A stretch of DNA of 64,000 nucleotides from Anaerocolumna chitinilytica (GTDB lineage Bacteria > Bacillota > Clostridia > Lachnospirales > Lachnospiraceae), in NCBI RefSeq assembly GCF_014218355.1, contig NZ_AP023368.1, forward strand, positions 5,271,501 to 5,335,500, given 5' to 3'. The translations under genes were made by a program, and so were the position numbers. The first letter of the stretch is position 1. Every line of letters begins with the position of its first letter. Under the pieces are notes generated by a model that was not told the DNA's origin, made no database searches, and saw only the letters and a list, made by a program, of their open reading frames with translations. Shown piece after piece: positions 17,037-25,651 of the stretch.

Positions 17037-17429
17037 TCACTTACATGACAGTTCCCAGTGCTGCATATCAGGACTACCATATCTTTTATCATCAGCTACT
17101 GATACAGTAACAACCCGGTTAGTTAACTGTAATGTTTTCAATGAACTTGATATCGTGGACTGTGATGTGTTATCAACTTCAAAGTTAATAGCTCCTTTGG
17201 CTATTAAATCCTTTCCTGTTGTAAAATCGTTTACTCCAGCTGGTATATTACCTATAGGAATAAATATGCTTACTGAATCAACAGTTAACATACCAGTCTT
17301 AAGAACATTTGATTGCTTTACATCATCCCAAAAGGAACCATAAGCAGACGTTATACCAATAATAGGTTTTCTTGTATAGTGTCCTTGGGAATCTATTTTA
17401 TAAAGAGTGATATCCGTGTTAGTAAACAT
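17037..17429 (-). CDS. Head-tail connector region protein (DUF6751-like)
   Basis: 130 aa from the second ATG (17429), which has AGGGGG at eight bases; the first ATG (17435) sits too close to that site. Typical opening MFTNTDITLYK and ending SPDMQHWEL are the features I associate with DUF6751 proteins of Clostridia phages; the family name is from memory. Lies in the connector gene block. Confidence 0.7.
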   Translation of the reverse strand: MFTNTDITLYKIDSQGHYTRKPIIGITSAYGSFWDDVKQSNVLKTGMLTVDSVSIFIPIGNIPAGVNDFTTGKDLIAKGAINFEVDNTSQSTISSSLKTLQLTNRVVTVSVADDKRYGSPDMQHWELSCK

Positions 17430-17431
17430 AA

Positions 17432-17803
17432 TCATAACCCCCTATACAATAGTCCGGTTGTTCCCAGCCATGCAATAAGAGAAGTATAGGATTCTGACAT
17501 CAATTTTTTATCAATATCAGCATTGCTTTCATACGATACAGAATAACTACCTACTTTTTCAGAAGCAGCGCCAGAATGTCTGGCTTTGTCTGCTTTATAG
17601 GTTAGTTCTGAAATATCACAGCAACACATTTTTACTTCATCAGGTATACTGTTATCATCCACCCTGTTTGATGTTTGCAGCTTCAGATATACCGTTGCTT
17701 GCCTGGCATAAACATCAAAAGAGGCAGCATCTAGTACCGCCCCTTTGTATGTATCCTGGTAATATGCATAATTTGCATAATTATTCACTAGCGCTGCCTC
17801 CAA
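17432..17803 (-). CDS. Head-tail connector (minor capsid 1-like)
   Basis: 123 aa, helical, immediately after the coat gene. The pattern FDVYARQATVYLKLQTSNRV, DEVKMCCCDISELTYKAD and EKVGSYSVSYES is the gp6/minor-capsid-1 type of adaptor that docks beneath the portal. Overlaps or abuts both neighbours, so it is part of one head-completion operon. Confidence 0.75.
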   Translation of the reverse strand: MEAALVNNYANYAYYQDTYKGAVLDAASFDVYARQATVYLKLQTSNRVDDNSIPDEVKMCCCDISELTYKADKARHSGAASEKVGSYSVSYESNADIDKKLMSESYTSLIAWLGTTGLLYRGL

Positions 17804-17807
17804 TCAA

Positions 17808-18902
17808 TTAAGCAAAGTCTACAAGTAAAGATGTATCAAGTTCCTTAATACCATAGATGATATCAAAGGAAATTGTATCAGTCTTGGTAGTAGTATCGTA
17901 ATCCATAACAACACGCACTGCTAAACCGTTAGCACTTGCGATATAAGCCTTAGAAGCGCCCATCGGAAGCTCTAATTGACGAGTTACTAATGCAAGGCCG
18001 TTTCTATGGAATCCAAGAGCATGGGCCTTACTAATAACTTTAACATCAACCGGTGAAGCAATAGTTGCAGGTATATTCTGATCTACTGATAGTGTGCCTG
18101 CGCCAGAAACTAACGTTAGGTCAGCAGTTACAGTATAAAGATATCCATTAACAATAAGCTGATCTCCTGTCTTAATAGTTCCAGTTGCAGGAGAACCGGC
18201 AGATACGGTAAACTGTGTTGTATTTACTGTTCCGACAACTTTATAAGCTGTTACTGTACCGGGTGTTGCAGCGGAAGACTGAGGACAATTTTCAGAAGAA
18301 AATGTTTCACAAGTATATACTTTTCCGATTTCTGAATCTCTTAATGCTTGAGAATCTCCAGCATATGAAACCTTTGCAAAATTATCGAGTGTATTATACT
18401 TATACTGGATATCAGCGGGAAGCATTAATCGTCTGTTCTGCTTTGGAGCTTTTGACATATCTAATGCTTTTCCTACGCCAGCAATATCATTGATTACTGG
18501 TGTTGCAGATACTGTAGCTGTTTTAGCTGCTTTTGCAACTCCTACCGCAAGCAAATCTATGTCTACAGCTTGTGCAATTGCAGATAATGCTGGTGTAACA
18601 ACCTGCGATGAAAAGTCTTTAATATCCAAGGACATTTCTTTGGAAGTAACTTTTACAGTAACATCGCGAAAGCGGTCCATAACAACCGGTACGCTTCCCT
18701 CTGTAATATCCTGGCTGGATGTAGTTCCTGTAAAGTTCTTTGCTACAAATTTAGCCGGTTTTCTTACTGTAATTGTATCTCCTACCTGTACAAACTCGGG
18801 TGAATAATCTCTATGTACCAAATTAGCCATTGTAAGCTGGCTTTCAAGCACCATAAGCGCTTCCTGTGCAATAATCTGCGGTGTTAATAATGTATTTGCC
18901 AT
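17808..18902 (-). CDS. Major capsid protein, P22 coat-like
   Basis: 364 aa. Opening MANTLLTPQIIAQEALMVLESQLTMANLVHRDY (in blocks) and TITVRKPAKFVAK are hallmarks of the P22-type coat family in Firmicutes phages. A Gly/Thr-rich insertion at ~residues 210-275 (VSAGSPATGTIKTGDQLIVNG) resembles a surface I-domain, and the C-terminal GIKELDTSLLVDF is also typical. It follows the scaffold gene by 17 bp. HK97 fold is inferred from the family. Confidence 0.9.
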   Translation of the reverse strand: MANTLLTPQIIAQEALMVLESQLTMANLVHRDYSPEFVQVGDTITVRKPAKFVAKNFTGTTSSQDITEGSVPVVMDRFRDVTVKVTSKEMSLDIKDFSSQVVTPALSAIAQAVDIDLLAVGVAKAAKTATVSATPVINDIAGVGKALDMSKAPKQNRRLMLPADIQYKYNTLDNFAKVSYAGDSQALRDSEIGKVYTCETFSSENCPQSSAATPGTVTAYKVVGTVNTTQFTVSAGSPATGTIKTGDQLIVNGYLYTVTADLTLVSGAGTLSVDQNIPATIASPVDVKVISKAHALGFHRNGLALVTRQLELPMGASKAYIASANGLAVRVVMDYDTTTKTDTISFDIIYGIKELDTSLLVDFA

Positions 18903-18919
18903 GTTTTATACCTCTTTCT

Positions 18920-19471
18920 TTATTTTCCTTGTCTATACGCCTTATATTCATCGTATGACATTTCTGTTATTGGTTTCAATACCGGGTCACTACCTGTAGC
19001 CCTTACCGGTTTTTTGATTGGTTCATTTGATTCAAAAAGATAATCATTTTCAGTTTTGATTGATTCCAGTGACTTTTTAATATCTTCAGACTGGTTTTTA
19101 CTAGTCTTTAGAACATCAATATCAAGAAATGCTCTTACAGCCTTTGCGCTCTTGGCCCCGGTTTCTGCAATTGCTGAATCCAGCAGCTTATTAAACTCAA
19201 TATCAGCAATCTTTCCTTGGTATTCAGTGTCTTTTGCCTTTAAATCTTCATTGAGCTTTGTAATCTTTAACTGCAGGTCTTTGACATCTACTCCATCAAA
19301 GTCTTTTAAAGCTGTTTGAGCTGTTTCAAGCTGCTCTTTATAGTTATCTCTTTCGGATTCCAATTTAACAGCCTTGTCCTGCTCTCTTTTGATGTCTTTT
19401 CCGTTTTCAGCCATTATTGACTTAATCTGATCTTCGGTTAATCCTAATTCTGTTAGAAATTCTGTTTTCAT
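18920..19471 (-). CDS. Capsid scaffolding protein (GP20-like)
   Basis: 183 aa from the ATG at 19471 (AAAGGA nine bases upstream; the earlier in-frame codon has no site). Long coiled coil (REQDKAVKLESERDNYKEQLE; DLQLKITKLNEDLKAKDTEYQ) and a C-terminal RATGSDPVLKP helix. The family Phage_GP20 forms an internal scaffold for procapsid assembly and leaves or is cleaved before DNA packaging. Its place directly before the coat gene agrees. Confidence 0.88.
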   Translation of the reverse strand: MKTEFLTELGLTEDQIKSIMAENGKDIKREQDKAVKLESERDNYKEQLETAQTALKDFDGVDVKDLQLKITKLNEDLKAKDTEYQGKIADIEFNKLLDSAIAETGAKSAKAVRAFLDIDVLKTSKNQSEDIKKSLESIKTENDYLFESNEPIKKPVRATGSDPVLKPITEMSYDEYKAYRQGK

Positions 19472-19559
19472 ATCTATATTTCCTTTCACTTATAAGTTTT
19501 TTAAGGTGTTTTACTATCCACCAGTGACCGACTGTTTTAGGTCTAATACGCTGACCGGT

Positions 19560-19591
19560 ATAAAAATAAGACGTTTGTTTAAACACGTCTT
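19560..19591 (-). terminator. Hairpin with T-rich tail between minor capsid and scaffold genes
   Basis: On the minus strand AAGACGT, a GTTTAAAC-containing loop, and ACGTCTT precede ATTTTTAT. It overlaps the last codons and stop of the minor capsid gene. Likely a weak terminator or mRNA processing hairpin balancing portal and minor capsid against scaffold and coat. Confidence 0.55.
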
Positions 19592-20736
19592 AATCCATCT
19601 TGATATATTCTTTCTCTTTGCTGCGGAAGCTGCATCTTCTTAGAAAAGTCAACATATTCCTGCATGGCTCCTTGATAATTAATTCTGTCCATCATTATTT
19701 TATCTTCTGGAAGTCCGGCTGATTTACCAAGGTATATGCGTTCTCTATACTTTCGCATTATTGTTTCAAGCTGTCGTTGCCGTTGTGTTGCCTCGTATTT
19801 GTTATATCCCTGTCCCTTATATTCTTTAACTTCATTTTCTTTACGATTCATTTCTTCTAACTCTAAATCTGTATAAAGTCTTTTGGATACTCCGGGTATA
19901 AATGGATAATATGAATGATAACAATTCCACCCACAAAGCCCGGGGCCGGTTCCAAGTCCGCATACAGTTATAAGTTCTTCTTTGCTGTATACTCTACCCT
20001 GCCATACCTGGTGTGTGGGCCGCGCTGTAGAATGCCATGAAACCTCAAAATAGTTAGTTTCTAGCTTTTCTGCGTTCATTTCATTTATACGGTTAGTTAC
20101 CTGTGTTACTCCGGTCATAATAGCCCTTCTGGCAGCAACATCTATTCTGTTATGCCATCCGCTTTCATACTCAACTACTCTTATCCCGGAATCAGTCATT
20201 TCATTTATAATATTTTTTATGGTTGTGTTATAGTCAAATGCTCCTGTGGATATCTCTGTGACTGCCTGGTCAAGCTTTCCTTTAAGATAATTTGATACAT
20301 CAACATATTGGGATCCGGTCCTTCCTGATACTCGAATAGCCGTAGTTTGAGTAATATTGCTTAACTCTTCCTTGGTCTGGATTTTAATTGCCTCAATGAA
20401 TTGTTGAAGTTGAGCATTATCTTCATATCGGGTGAACGGCTTCCCGGTTGCCTTATATAGCTTTTCATCCCTTGAATAACCCTCCTTTATTATTTCGTTG
20501 TATATTTTATCAATCTCTTCGTTTGAACGCTGTAATGAAGATTGTAAGGCTTTACGAATGGTATCACTGCTTATTCCTAGTCGGCTTAGTTTATATATCT
20601 CATAATCTGCTGTACGAGATATGCTGTTAATCATGTTAATTCTGTCTACAACGTCAAGCATAAGTTTCATAGACAAGTCAAGCATAAGCTTTTGTATCTC
20701 AATTGGTATTTGTTCAAGTTCTGCCGGTGTCAGCAT
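19579..20736 (-). CDS. Phage minor capsid protein 2 (head morphogenesis)
   Basis: 385 aa. Basic, helical N-terminus; C-terminal half carries VAARRAIMTGVTQVTNRINEM, STARPTHQVWQGRVYS and GWNCYHSYYPFIPGVS, the diagnostic blocks of Phage_min_cap2, related to Mu F-like head proteins. The Cys/His residues in the last block resemble a structural metal site. It lies right after the portal, as in SPP1-like phages, and is probably an internal head protein. Confidence 0.88.
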   Translation of the reverse strand: MLTPAELEQIPIEIQKLMLDLSMKLMLDVVDRINMINSISRTADYEIYKLSRLGISSDTIRKALQSSLQRSNEEIDKIYNEIIKEGYSRDEKLYKATGKPFTRYEDNAQLQQFIEAIKIQTKEELSNITQTTAIRVSGRTGSQYVDVSNYLKGKLDQAVTEISTGAFDYNTTIKNIINEMTDSGIRVVEYESGWHNRIDVAARRAIMTGVTQVTNRINEMNAEKLETNYFEVSWHSTARPTHQVWQGRVYSKEELITVCGLGTGPGLCGWNCYHSYYPFIPGVSKRLYTDLELEEMNRKENEVKEYKGQGYNKYEATQRQRQLETIMRKYRERIYLGKSAGLPEDKIMMDRINYQGAMQEYVDFSKKMQLPQQRERIYQDGLRRV

Positions 20737-20750
20737 ATTGTATCACCACC

Positions 20751-22115
20751 TTATATAACAACATTTGGCTGCTGAGGTATCATTGACTTGGCCTTTGCTT
20801 CATCTTCTCCATACCATTTAGCACGATATTCCCATAACGGCATTACACCCATAGAAACATCCTGCCTGTCTTGCTGTCTTTCTGTCTCTTCATCAACAAG
20901 AATACTGTCTTTGAAGTCACAGATAAATTGATACCCTGTTGTTGCCATTCCGTTATAAAATGCCAATGCATCCACCAGGTCACTAAGACAATCTTTTAAG
21001 TTTTCCTGTATAGCTGATACCGTATTATACTTACGCTTCTTTGCGCTTATAATTTCCGTGGCGGTCTTTTCTACCACTGAAGGGTTAGATATATCGCCGT
21101 AGGATAAACCGACTGAAAACTCAATATTACGCTTGTATTCTTCTAACCCGTTCAATATTGACTGATCTCTGAACTCTGGCGAAAATACATCAAATAATTG
21201 TTTTCCTTGACCTTGTTCAATGTCTAAGCCTCGATACATTCTTTTATTTAACTTAGCCACTGATTGCTTTTGTTCTGTACTCCACGATGTATTAGGCTGC
21301 AATGCTGTAATGTCAACATGCACAGCTCTTTCACCGCTTTCAAACTCCCAATTCAGCCTGCCGTACTGTTCATCTGCATGTTTAATTAACCACTTTGCAG
21401 AATCAAAGATAGACACGCCATTAAACGACCCGTCTATCTCATTTTTTATAGGATTCCTGTAATAACCAAAGTCTGGCTTAGTCATTAGCGGATAGTTGAT
21501 ATATGGTTCAAGCTCTGCCCATTCCGGTACATTTGCAAGCGGTACTTCCATGCCTAAATCATTCTTGCTGTGTCCGTGATAAGCTTTGTTTGTAATAGTA
21601 AGCCCATTCTGATCTAACGCATGGTATTCAAAACGGAAGTAATAATCATCATCCTTTATTCTTTTGATTTCCACAAATACAACCTTTGTAAGCCTGCCGC
21701 GTTCATCAAATTCTATAGGGATAAAGCTGTCTGCTAATACATACTCGACTTTATCTTCTCCCAAAGCCTTAATAACCATCTGTCCAAGAGCTATTCCGCT
21801 TTGCAAATTCTCATTAAGGTCTTTAATTGCTGTCTGGTATATTTTATCAAGCTTTTCAACTGAAACTTTACTTGTCATTTCATTTAACGATATATTAGAA
21901 AACTCTCTGACGATTCCCTGTTCCAATCTTAAAGAGTATACAGCATCATTATCAACCCATTCAGCTTTACCTTTTAGCATTTGGGACCACTCTTCTATTT
22001 TGTCAACCATAGCAGGAGTGATTGCAACATCCATGTTCATGGCTTGTTTAATATTTTTTATTGGAAACATTCTTCTTATCACTTCCTTTACAAAATTAGT
22101 TATTCCTTCAAACAT
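20751..22115 (-). CDS. Portal protein (SPP1 gp6/A118 type)
   Basis: 454 aa from the ATG at 22115, two bases after the terminase stop, with GAGGGGG eight bases upstream. Typical portal pattern: N-terminal helix MFEGITNFVKEVIRRMFP, central KAEWVDNDAVYSLRLEQG, and LSYGDISNPSVVEKTATEI followed by a helix and acidic tail. It forms the dodecameric channel through which terminase loads DNA. Confidence 0.92.
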   Translation of the reverse strand: MFEGITNFVKEVIRRMFPIKNIKQAMNMDVAITPAMVDKIEEWSQMLKGKAEWVDNDAVYSLRLEQGIVREFSNISLNEMTSKVSVEKLDKIYQTAIKDLNENLQSGIALGQMVIKALGEDKVEYVLADSFIPIEFDERGRLTKVVFVEIKRIKDDDYYFRFEYHALDQNGLTITNKAYHGHSKNDLGMEVPLANVPEWAELEPYINYPLMTKPDFGYYRNPIKNEIDGSFNGVSIFDSAKWLIKHADEQYGRLNWEFESGERAVHVDITALQPNTSWSTEQKQSVAKLNKRMYRGLDIEQGQGKQLFDVFSPEFRDQSILNGLEEYKRNIEFSVGLSYGDISNPSVVEKTATEIISAKKRKYNTVSAIQENLKDCLSDLVDALAFYNGMATTGYQFICDFKDSILVDEETERQQDRQDVSMGVMPLWEYRAKWYGEDEAKAKSMIPQQPNVVI

Positions 22116-22117
22116 GT

Positions 22118-24118
22118 TTATTGCCCCCTCTTCTTCCATATAGGGTTAAGTGCATATCTAACCATATCAATTGCATGGTTATCTTTGTCAGGGTATCCGC
22201 TTATTACATTGCCTTCTTTATCTCTTTCATACTCATAGTCGAGAAATTCTCGTGCTGTATTGGGACATCTTACATTGTCTATTATTATTTCTCTTAGAGA
22301 CTGCAACCACTTCATGGAGTAGTCAACGCTTCCAGGGCCTTTCTCGGCTCCTCTGATTAAGAATCCATATGATTTATAATCACCTACTGACTTTTCCTCT
22401 GCACTATCAGCAATAATCATATCATTTGGTGTGATTCCCATTTCTATCAGTTTATCTGCCGTTTGCCTATTAGACTGTTTATTTGCCCTGTATTCCATGA
22501 ATATGTAAAGTTTCATTCTGGCAGCATCGTAATGCATACGTCCAAAGTGATAAGGATCCGGATACCATCCCCAGTCAATACCATTGTATAACCTGTCAAA
22601 TTGCTTTATTTGTTCATCTGTAATAGCTTCAATCTTAACATTGTCAAATACATTTCCCCCGGTTCCGTTTGCAATACCCATGTACTCATTTTCGTAAGCC
22701 GTAGGATTGACTTCTTTAAGAAATTCTGCTTCATCCAGGAATGGTTTTCCTAGCCATTGCTTTGGTACATCAAGATAAGTGCTGTGTGTTATTAATCTTG
22801 TGGCTTTAGGTATCTTTATATATTTATTAGCCCAGTTATTAGCTGATTTAGGTGGATTAAATGACTTGAATATATATGCTGTCTCTCCACCACGGATAAC
22901 AGACTGTTCTATCTTTCTTACTGCTTCTTCTCCGGTGAACTGATCTAACTCTTCCAACCAAAGTACTGCAATATATCCAAAAGGTACCTTAATTGATTTT
23001 ACCTTCCCGGGATCATCTGCTCCACGGAAGTATATCTTTTGACCTGTACTCTTTCTGGTAATCTCTAAAGGGCTTACAGTGCAGTTAAATTCATCTTCTA
23101 GCCCTAAAATACCAATAGCCCATACAACCTGTGCATATACCGATGTACGCAACGTGTCGGCTACCTGTCGCATTACCAATGCATGAGTATTTTCATTCTT
23201 CATTATCAAGTCAATTACTTCTAAACTTATAAATGAAGATTTAGTGGAACCACGGCCACCAGGGAATACATATTCTGTATGTTCTCTATTTTCTATGTCA
23301 AATAGCACTTTGCTAAATGCAGGCGCTATCATTGTAGCAGGTATACCATAATATTTATTTGATGTTTTATTTGGTTCTGGTTCTGCTTTCTTTTGCTCTA
23401 ATTCCAGCTTAAGCTTATCATATTCCATCTTATGTCTATCCATAGGATTCATAAGGAAGAATCGGTCTAGCCACTCCATAGACTTACATCTATCAATCAG
23501 CTTGATACTTATACCCTCTTTACCTTCTTTTATTTCTTTAATTAACTGGGTATCTACATTTGATGATTCATTTAGCTTAACAGAATTAACTTCAAAAGCT
23601 CCCTTATTTGTTTCAATGAGTTCTTTTCCAAATGATAAATAATTTCCTATGTCAGCAAAAGCAATTCTCATATGTAATTCAAGCATATCATTTTCATTTA
23701 TTGCGGCTTGCTCTGCCTTTATTACCGACAGCTTTTGTACTTCTTTTTTTATCTCAACATTTCCGAACAATCTTGGACCTGCCGATAATGCAGATTCATA
23801 AGAACATCCATATGCCTTTTGATAGCTTTGAGCTGCATTAAATGACTTGCTATAATATATGCAAAAAAGCCTTTGTTCGTGGGTAAGGTTTTCGTTTAGC
23901 ATTGTTTCCTTTACCCCATCTTTAATAGTTCTTGTTATTGTTTTATTATTTGCGTTGCATTGCATTGCATTGCAGTCCCAATCGTCCCTTGATTTCCAAC
24001 TACGTATTGTAGTAACCGGTATGTTTAACTGACTTGCAATCTCAGTCAATTCAATACCAGGGTTTCTATCATATATTTCTTTTGCTTTATCTCTGTTAGG
24101 GTCTCTTACCCTTGGCAT
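22118..24118 (-). CDS. Terminase, small and large subunits in one chain (PBSX type)
   Basis: 666 aa. Residues ~1-60 form an HTH like TerS N-termini (ELTEIASQLNIPVTTIRSWK). Residues ~75-230 match the XtmA/Terminase_2 small-subunit domain (LTHEQRLFCIYYSKSFNAAQ; AYGCSYESALSAGPRLFGN). From ~280 on is a PBSX-type large subunit: Walker A GGRGSTKSS near residue 287, Walker B LWLEELDQ, coupling motif KSFNPP, and nuclease acidic residues in NGIDWGW, IIADSAEEKS and DKDNHAIDM. These subunits are usually two proteins. The joint between HTH and TerS contains a short tandem repeat of ATGCA. Confidence 0.9.
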   Translation of the reverse strand: MPRVRDPNRDKAKEIYDRNPGIELTEIASQLNIPVTTIRSWKSRDDWDCNAMQCNANNKTITRTIKDGVKETMLNENLTHEQRLFCIYYSKSFNAAQSYQKAYGCSYESALSAGPRLFGNVEIKKEVQKLSVIKAEQAAINENDMLELHMRIAFADIGNYLSFGKELIETNKGAFEVNSVKLNESSNVDTQLIKEIKEGKEGISIKLIDRCKSMEWLDRFFLMNPMDRHKMEYDKLKLELEQKKAEPEPNKTSNKYYGIPATMIAPAFSKVLFDIENREHTEYVFPGGRGSTKSSFISLEVIDLIMKNENTHALVMRQVADTLRTSVYAQVVWAIGILGLEDEFNCTVSPLEITRKSTGQKIYFRGADDPGKVKSIKVPFGYIAVLWLEELDQFTGEEAVRKIEQSVIRGGETAYIFKSFNPPKSANNWANKYIKIPKATRLITHSTYLDVPKQWLGKPFLDEAEFLKEVNPTAYENEYMGIANGTGGNVFDNVKIEAITDEQIKQFDRLYNGIDWGWYPDPYHFGRMHYDAARMKLYIFMEYRANKQSNRQTADKLIEMGITPNDMIIADSAEEKSVGDYKSYGFLIRGAEKGPGSVDYSMKWLQSLREIIIDNVRCPNTAREFLDYEYERDKEGNVISGYPDKDNHAIDMVRYALNPIWKKRGQ

Positions 24119-24119
24119 A

Positions 24120-24251
24120 TCACCACCTACCCACTATACATCTTTTATCCCTTATCTTCCGATACCCAATAGCTCCACTACTACCTCTGACTATTGTAAT
24201 GCAGCCACAATCTTTACTGCTTATATGTTTGCATCCTATACAATGTTTCAT
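24120..24251 (-). CDS. Very small Cys-rich phage protein, 43 aa
   Basis: ATG at 24251 preceded by GGAG at seven bases; the RBS overlaps the stop of the upstream gene. Sequence MKHCIGCKHISSKDCGC has four Cys in a CxxC...CxC pattern, suggesting a small zinc-binding fold, then a basic tail (YRKIRDKRC). Sits tightly between a hypothetical gene and terminase (2-bp gap), so translation is likely. Function unknown. Confidence 0.6.
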   Translation of the reverse strand: MKHCIGCKHISSKDCGCITIVRGSSGAIGYRKIRDKRCIVGRW

Positions 24252-24255
24252 AGGC

Positions 24256-24585
24256 CTACTCCGAATATTCTCTTAGCTGCTTTGTACTCATACCATCAAT
24301 ACCAGGAGATTCATTACTATCTGTTGGTTTGTAGTGGCAGCCAAACTGTTCCGGATACATGAATATCATCATGCATAGGTTTGCAATGTCAGCGAGAAAT
24401 TCTGTATTCTTTGTAGCCTTGAACTTCTCATATCTGATATCAAGGCTCTTTACAAAATCCGTTGTGCCATTCATTGCATTTTCTTTAACTGATCCGTATT
24501 TATAAAAAGAAGTTTCCATCATATCCTGACGCAACTTATCAAACTCCGGTGAGTATTCTGTTTTTAATATCTCTTCTCTTGTCAT
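24256..24585 (-). CDS. Conserved phage hypothetical near terminase
   Basis: 109 aa. Blocks FYKYGSVKENAMNGTTDFVKSL, NTEFLADIANLCMMIFMYPEQFG and SPGIDGMSTKQLREYSE resemble a widespread small protein in Clostridia phages located before terminase; no assigned function. The helical 'DIANLCMMIFMYP' core is the most conserved-looking part. No metal or nucleotide motif seen. Confidence 0.7.
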   Translation of the reverse strand: MTREEILKTEYSPEFDKLRQDMMETSFYKYGSVKENAMNGTTDFVKSLDIRYEKFKATKNTEFLADIANLCMMIFMYPEQFGCHYKPTDSNESPGIDGMSTKQLREYSE

Positions 24586-24594
24586 GATGACCTC

Positions 24595-25383
24595 CTACAA
24601 CTTAGCAGTGAAGTGTTTATTCGTTCCACTCATATATATAACCGGTGTATCTTTACTAGATGGTTTAAATTCGTATGCTTCCCCGTACCCTCCATAGTTA
24701 AGCATTGCGGAAGTATTTACGAATAACTTATTTACAAAGTTCGTGGTGCTGTTACTTGTATCTACCCGGAAGAATCCCTGCTTCATAATCATTGGTAAAT
24801 GTGTATGTGAATGTATGTAGATATCTGCATCAACTATACTTGCCATATCCGCCAGCCTTATAGCCTTTGCCCCTTCTTTTCTTCCTCCACCGGAACCATG
24901 TATCGCATACAGAGTATACCATTGCTTGCGCTTTCTCTTTTCGTTCCATCCAAAGCGAACAAAAATTAAGGAACCGGTGCTAGAGTATTTATCTCCCAAT
25001 CCCAATTCCCTGGCCATTATTTCTGTAAGGTCTATACCCTCTTTTTTGTATGTCCTGCTTTCGTGATTACCGGATTGTATTGCTATTATTTTATCCTTTA
25101 TTGGTGTAAGTAAATAAACCGCCTGCCCTATCTGTTGCATTGGTGTAAGTTGCTCCGCATAACTATCCGAAATTGACGTTTTAGTAGCGTTATTCATCAA
25201 GTCACCGTTTAATATACAATAAGCGTTTTCTGTGTCCTGTATGAGCCTTATACGCTCTTGTATGAGCTTATTATCACAATGCTTATCACCCATATGTAAA
25301 TCTGCCAGTGTATGTATTTCAATTGACTGTAATTGTTCGGATAGCTCTACTTTTATACTTTGCAATTTATCACCTGCTTTCAT
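24595..25383 (-). CDS. Calcineurin-like metallophosphoesterase
   Basis: Up to 262 aa. All metal-binding blocks of the family are present: ADLHMG (Asp, His), NGDLMN (Asp), SGNHES (Asn, His), IHGSG (His) and HSHTHL (His). It probably hydrolyses a phosphodiester or phosphomonoester, nucleic acid being a possible substrate. The ATG at 25383 sits four bases after a hairpin with a T-tract and lacks an RBS; a TTG at 25365 has AGGTGAT upstream and is the better start. Downstream of the structured RNA and upstream of the packaging genes, so it may act in DNA processing; this is inference. Confidence 0.85.
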   Translation of the reverse strand: MKAGDKLQSIKVELSEQLQSIEIHTLADLHMGDKHCDNKLIQERIRLIQDTENAYCILNGDLMNNATKTSISDSYAEQLTPMQQIGQAVYLLTPIKDKIIAIQSGNHESRTYKKEGIDLTEIMARELGLGDKYSSTGSLIFVRFGWNEKRKRKQWYTLYAIHGSGGGRKEGAKAIRLADMASIVDADIYIHSHTHLPMIMKQGFFRVDTSNSTTNFVNKLFVNTSAMLNYGGYGEAYEFKPSSKDTPVIYMSGTNKHFTAKL

Positions 25384-25465
25384 TAGAAAAGCGCCTAATA
25401 CATTTAAGTACTAAGCGCTTATATGCCCGTTATAGGGCTGTGATTTATATAATGCCTGTTAAAGG
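25384..25465 (-). promoter_or_regulatory. Hairpin-rich leader of the phosphoesterase gene
   Basis: Two similar ~22-base units follow one another on the minus strand, CACAGCC-TTTAACA-GGC and CACAGCCC-TATAAC-GGGC, each a small hairpin. Then comes a long stem AAGCGC...GCGCTT (25385-25420) followed by TTTTCT just before the annotated ATG. It can act as a terminator or translational lid for the next gene. Confidence 0.5.
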
Positions 25466-25472
25466 CTGTGTT

Positions 25473-25505
25473 GTAAAAAATAGGAGCCAGTTTTATTCTA
25501 GCCCC
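25473..25505 (-). terminator. Terminator of the structured RNA
   Basis: Minus strand GGGGCTAG pairs with CTGGCTCC (two wobbles) across a 7-base loop, followed by TATTTTTTA. A strong intrinsic terminator in the middle of the phage late region, with no coding gene ending at it, is what marks the RNA as a separate unit. Confidence 0.85.
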
Positions 25506-25549
25506 GTACAAAAACCACTTTTGTAGTTTATTTAATATCCCATATTATT

Positions 25550-25651
25550 GTTTGGATAGGGATTTGCACCCTATATTACCAACTTGGTTTATTTTTTGGT
25601 ATTTAGGAAGTACCTCTTCCGATTAAGCGTTTACCTATTCCGCCACCAAAC
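25550..25651 (-). other. Degenerate tRNA-Leu-like structure inside the RNA
   Basis: GTTTGG (5') pairs with CCAAAC (3'). TGGCGGAATAGGTAAACGC is nearly identical to a tRNA-Leu D-arm. A TACCAA/TTGGTA stem sits where the long variable arm would be, and TAGGG-TGCAAAT-CCCTA is a T-arm. It is not a normal tRNA: the acceptor is only 6 bp with an unpaired base, the anticodon-arm equivalent is GGAAG-AGGTA-CTTCC with a 5-base loop lacking U33, the T-loop lacks TTC, and CCA is not encoded. Probably a structural mimic or a decayed tRNA. Confidence 0.6.

Noticed and set aside
25550..25651. Functional tRNA (for example Thr with anticodon GGT)
   Set aside because: The only 7-base loop reading lacks U33 and needs a mismatched stem; the acceptor and T-loop are also irregular.
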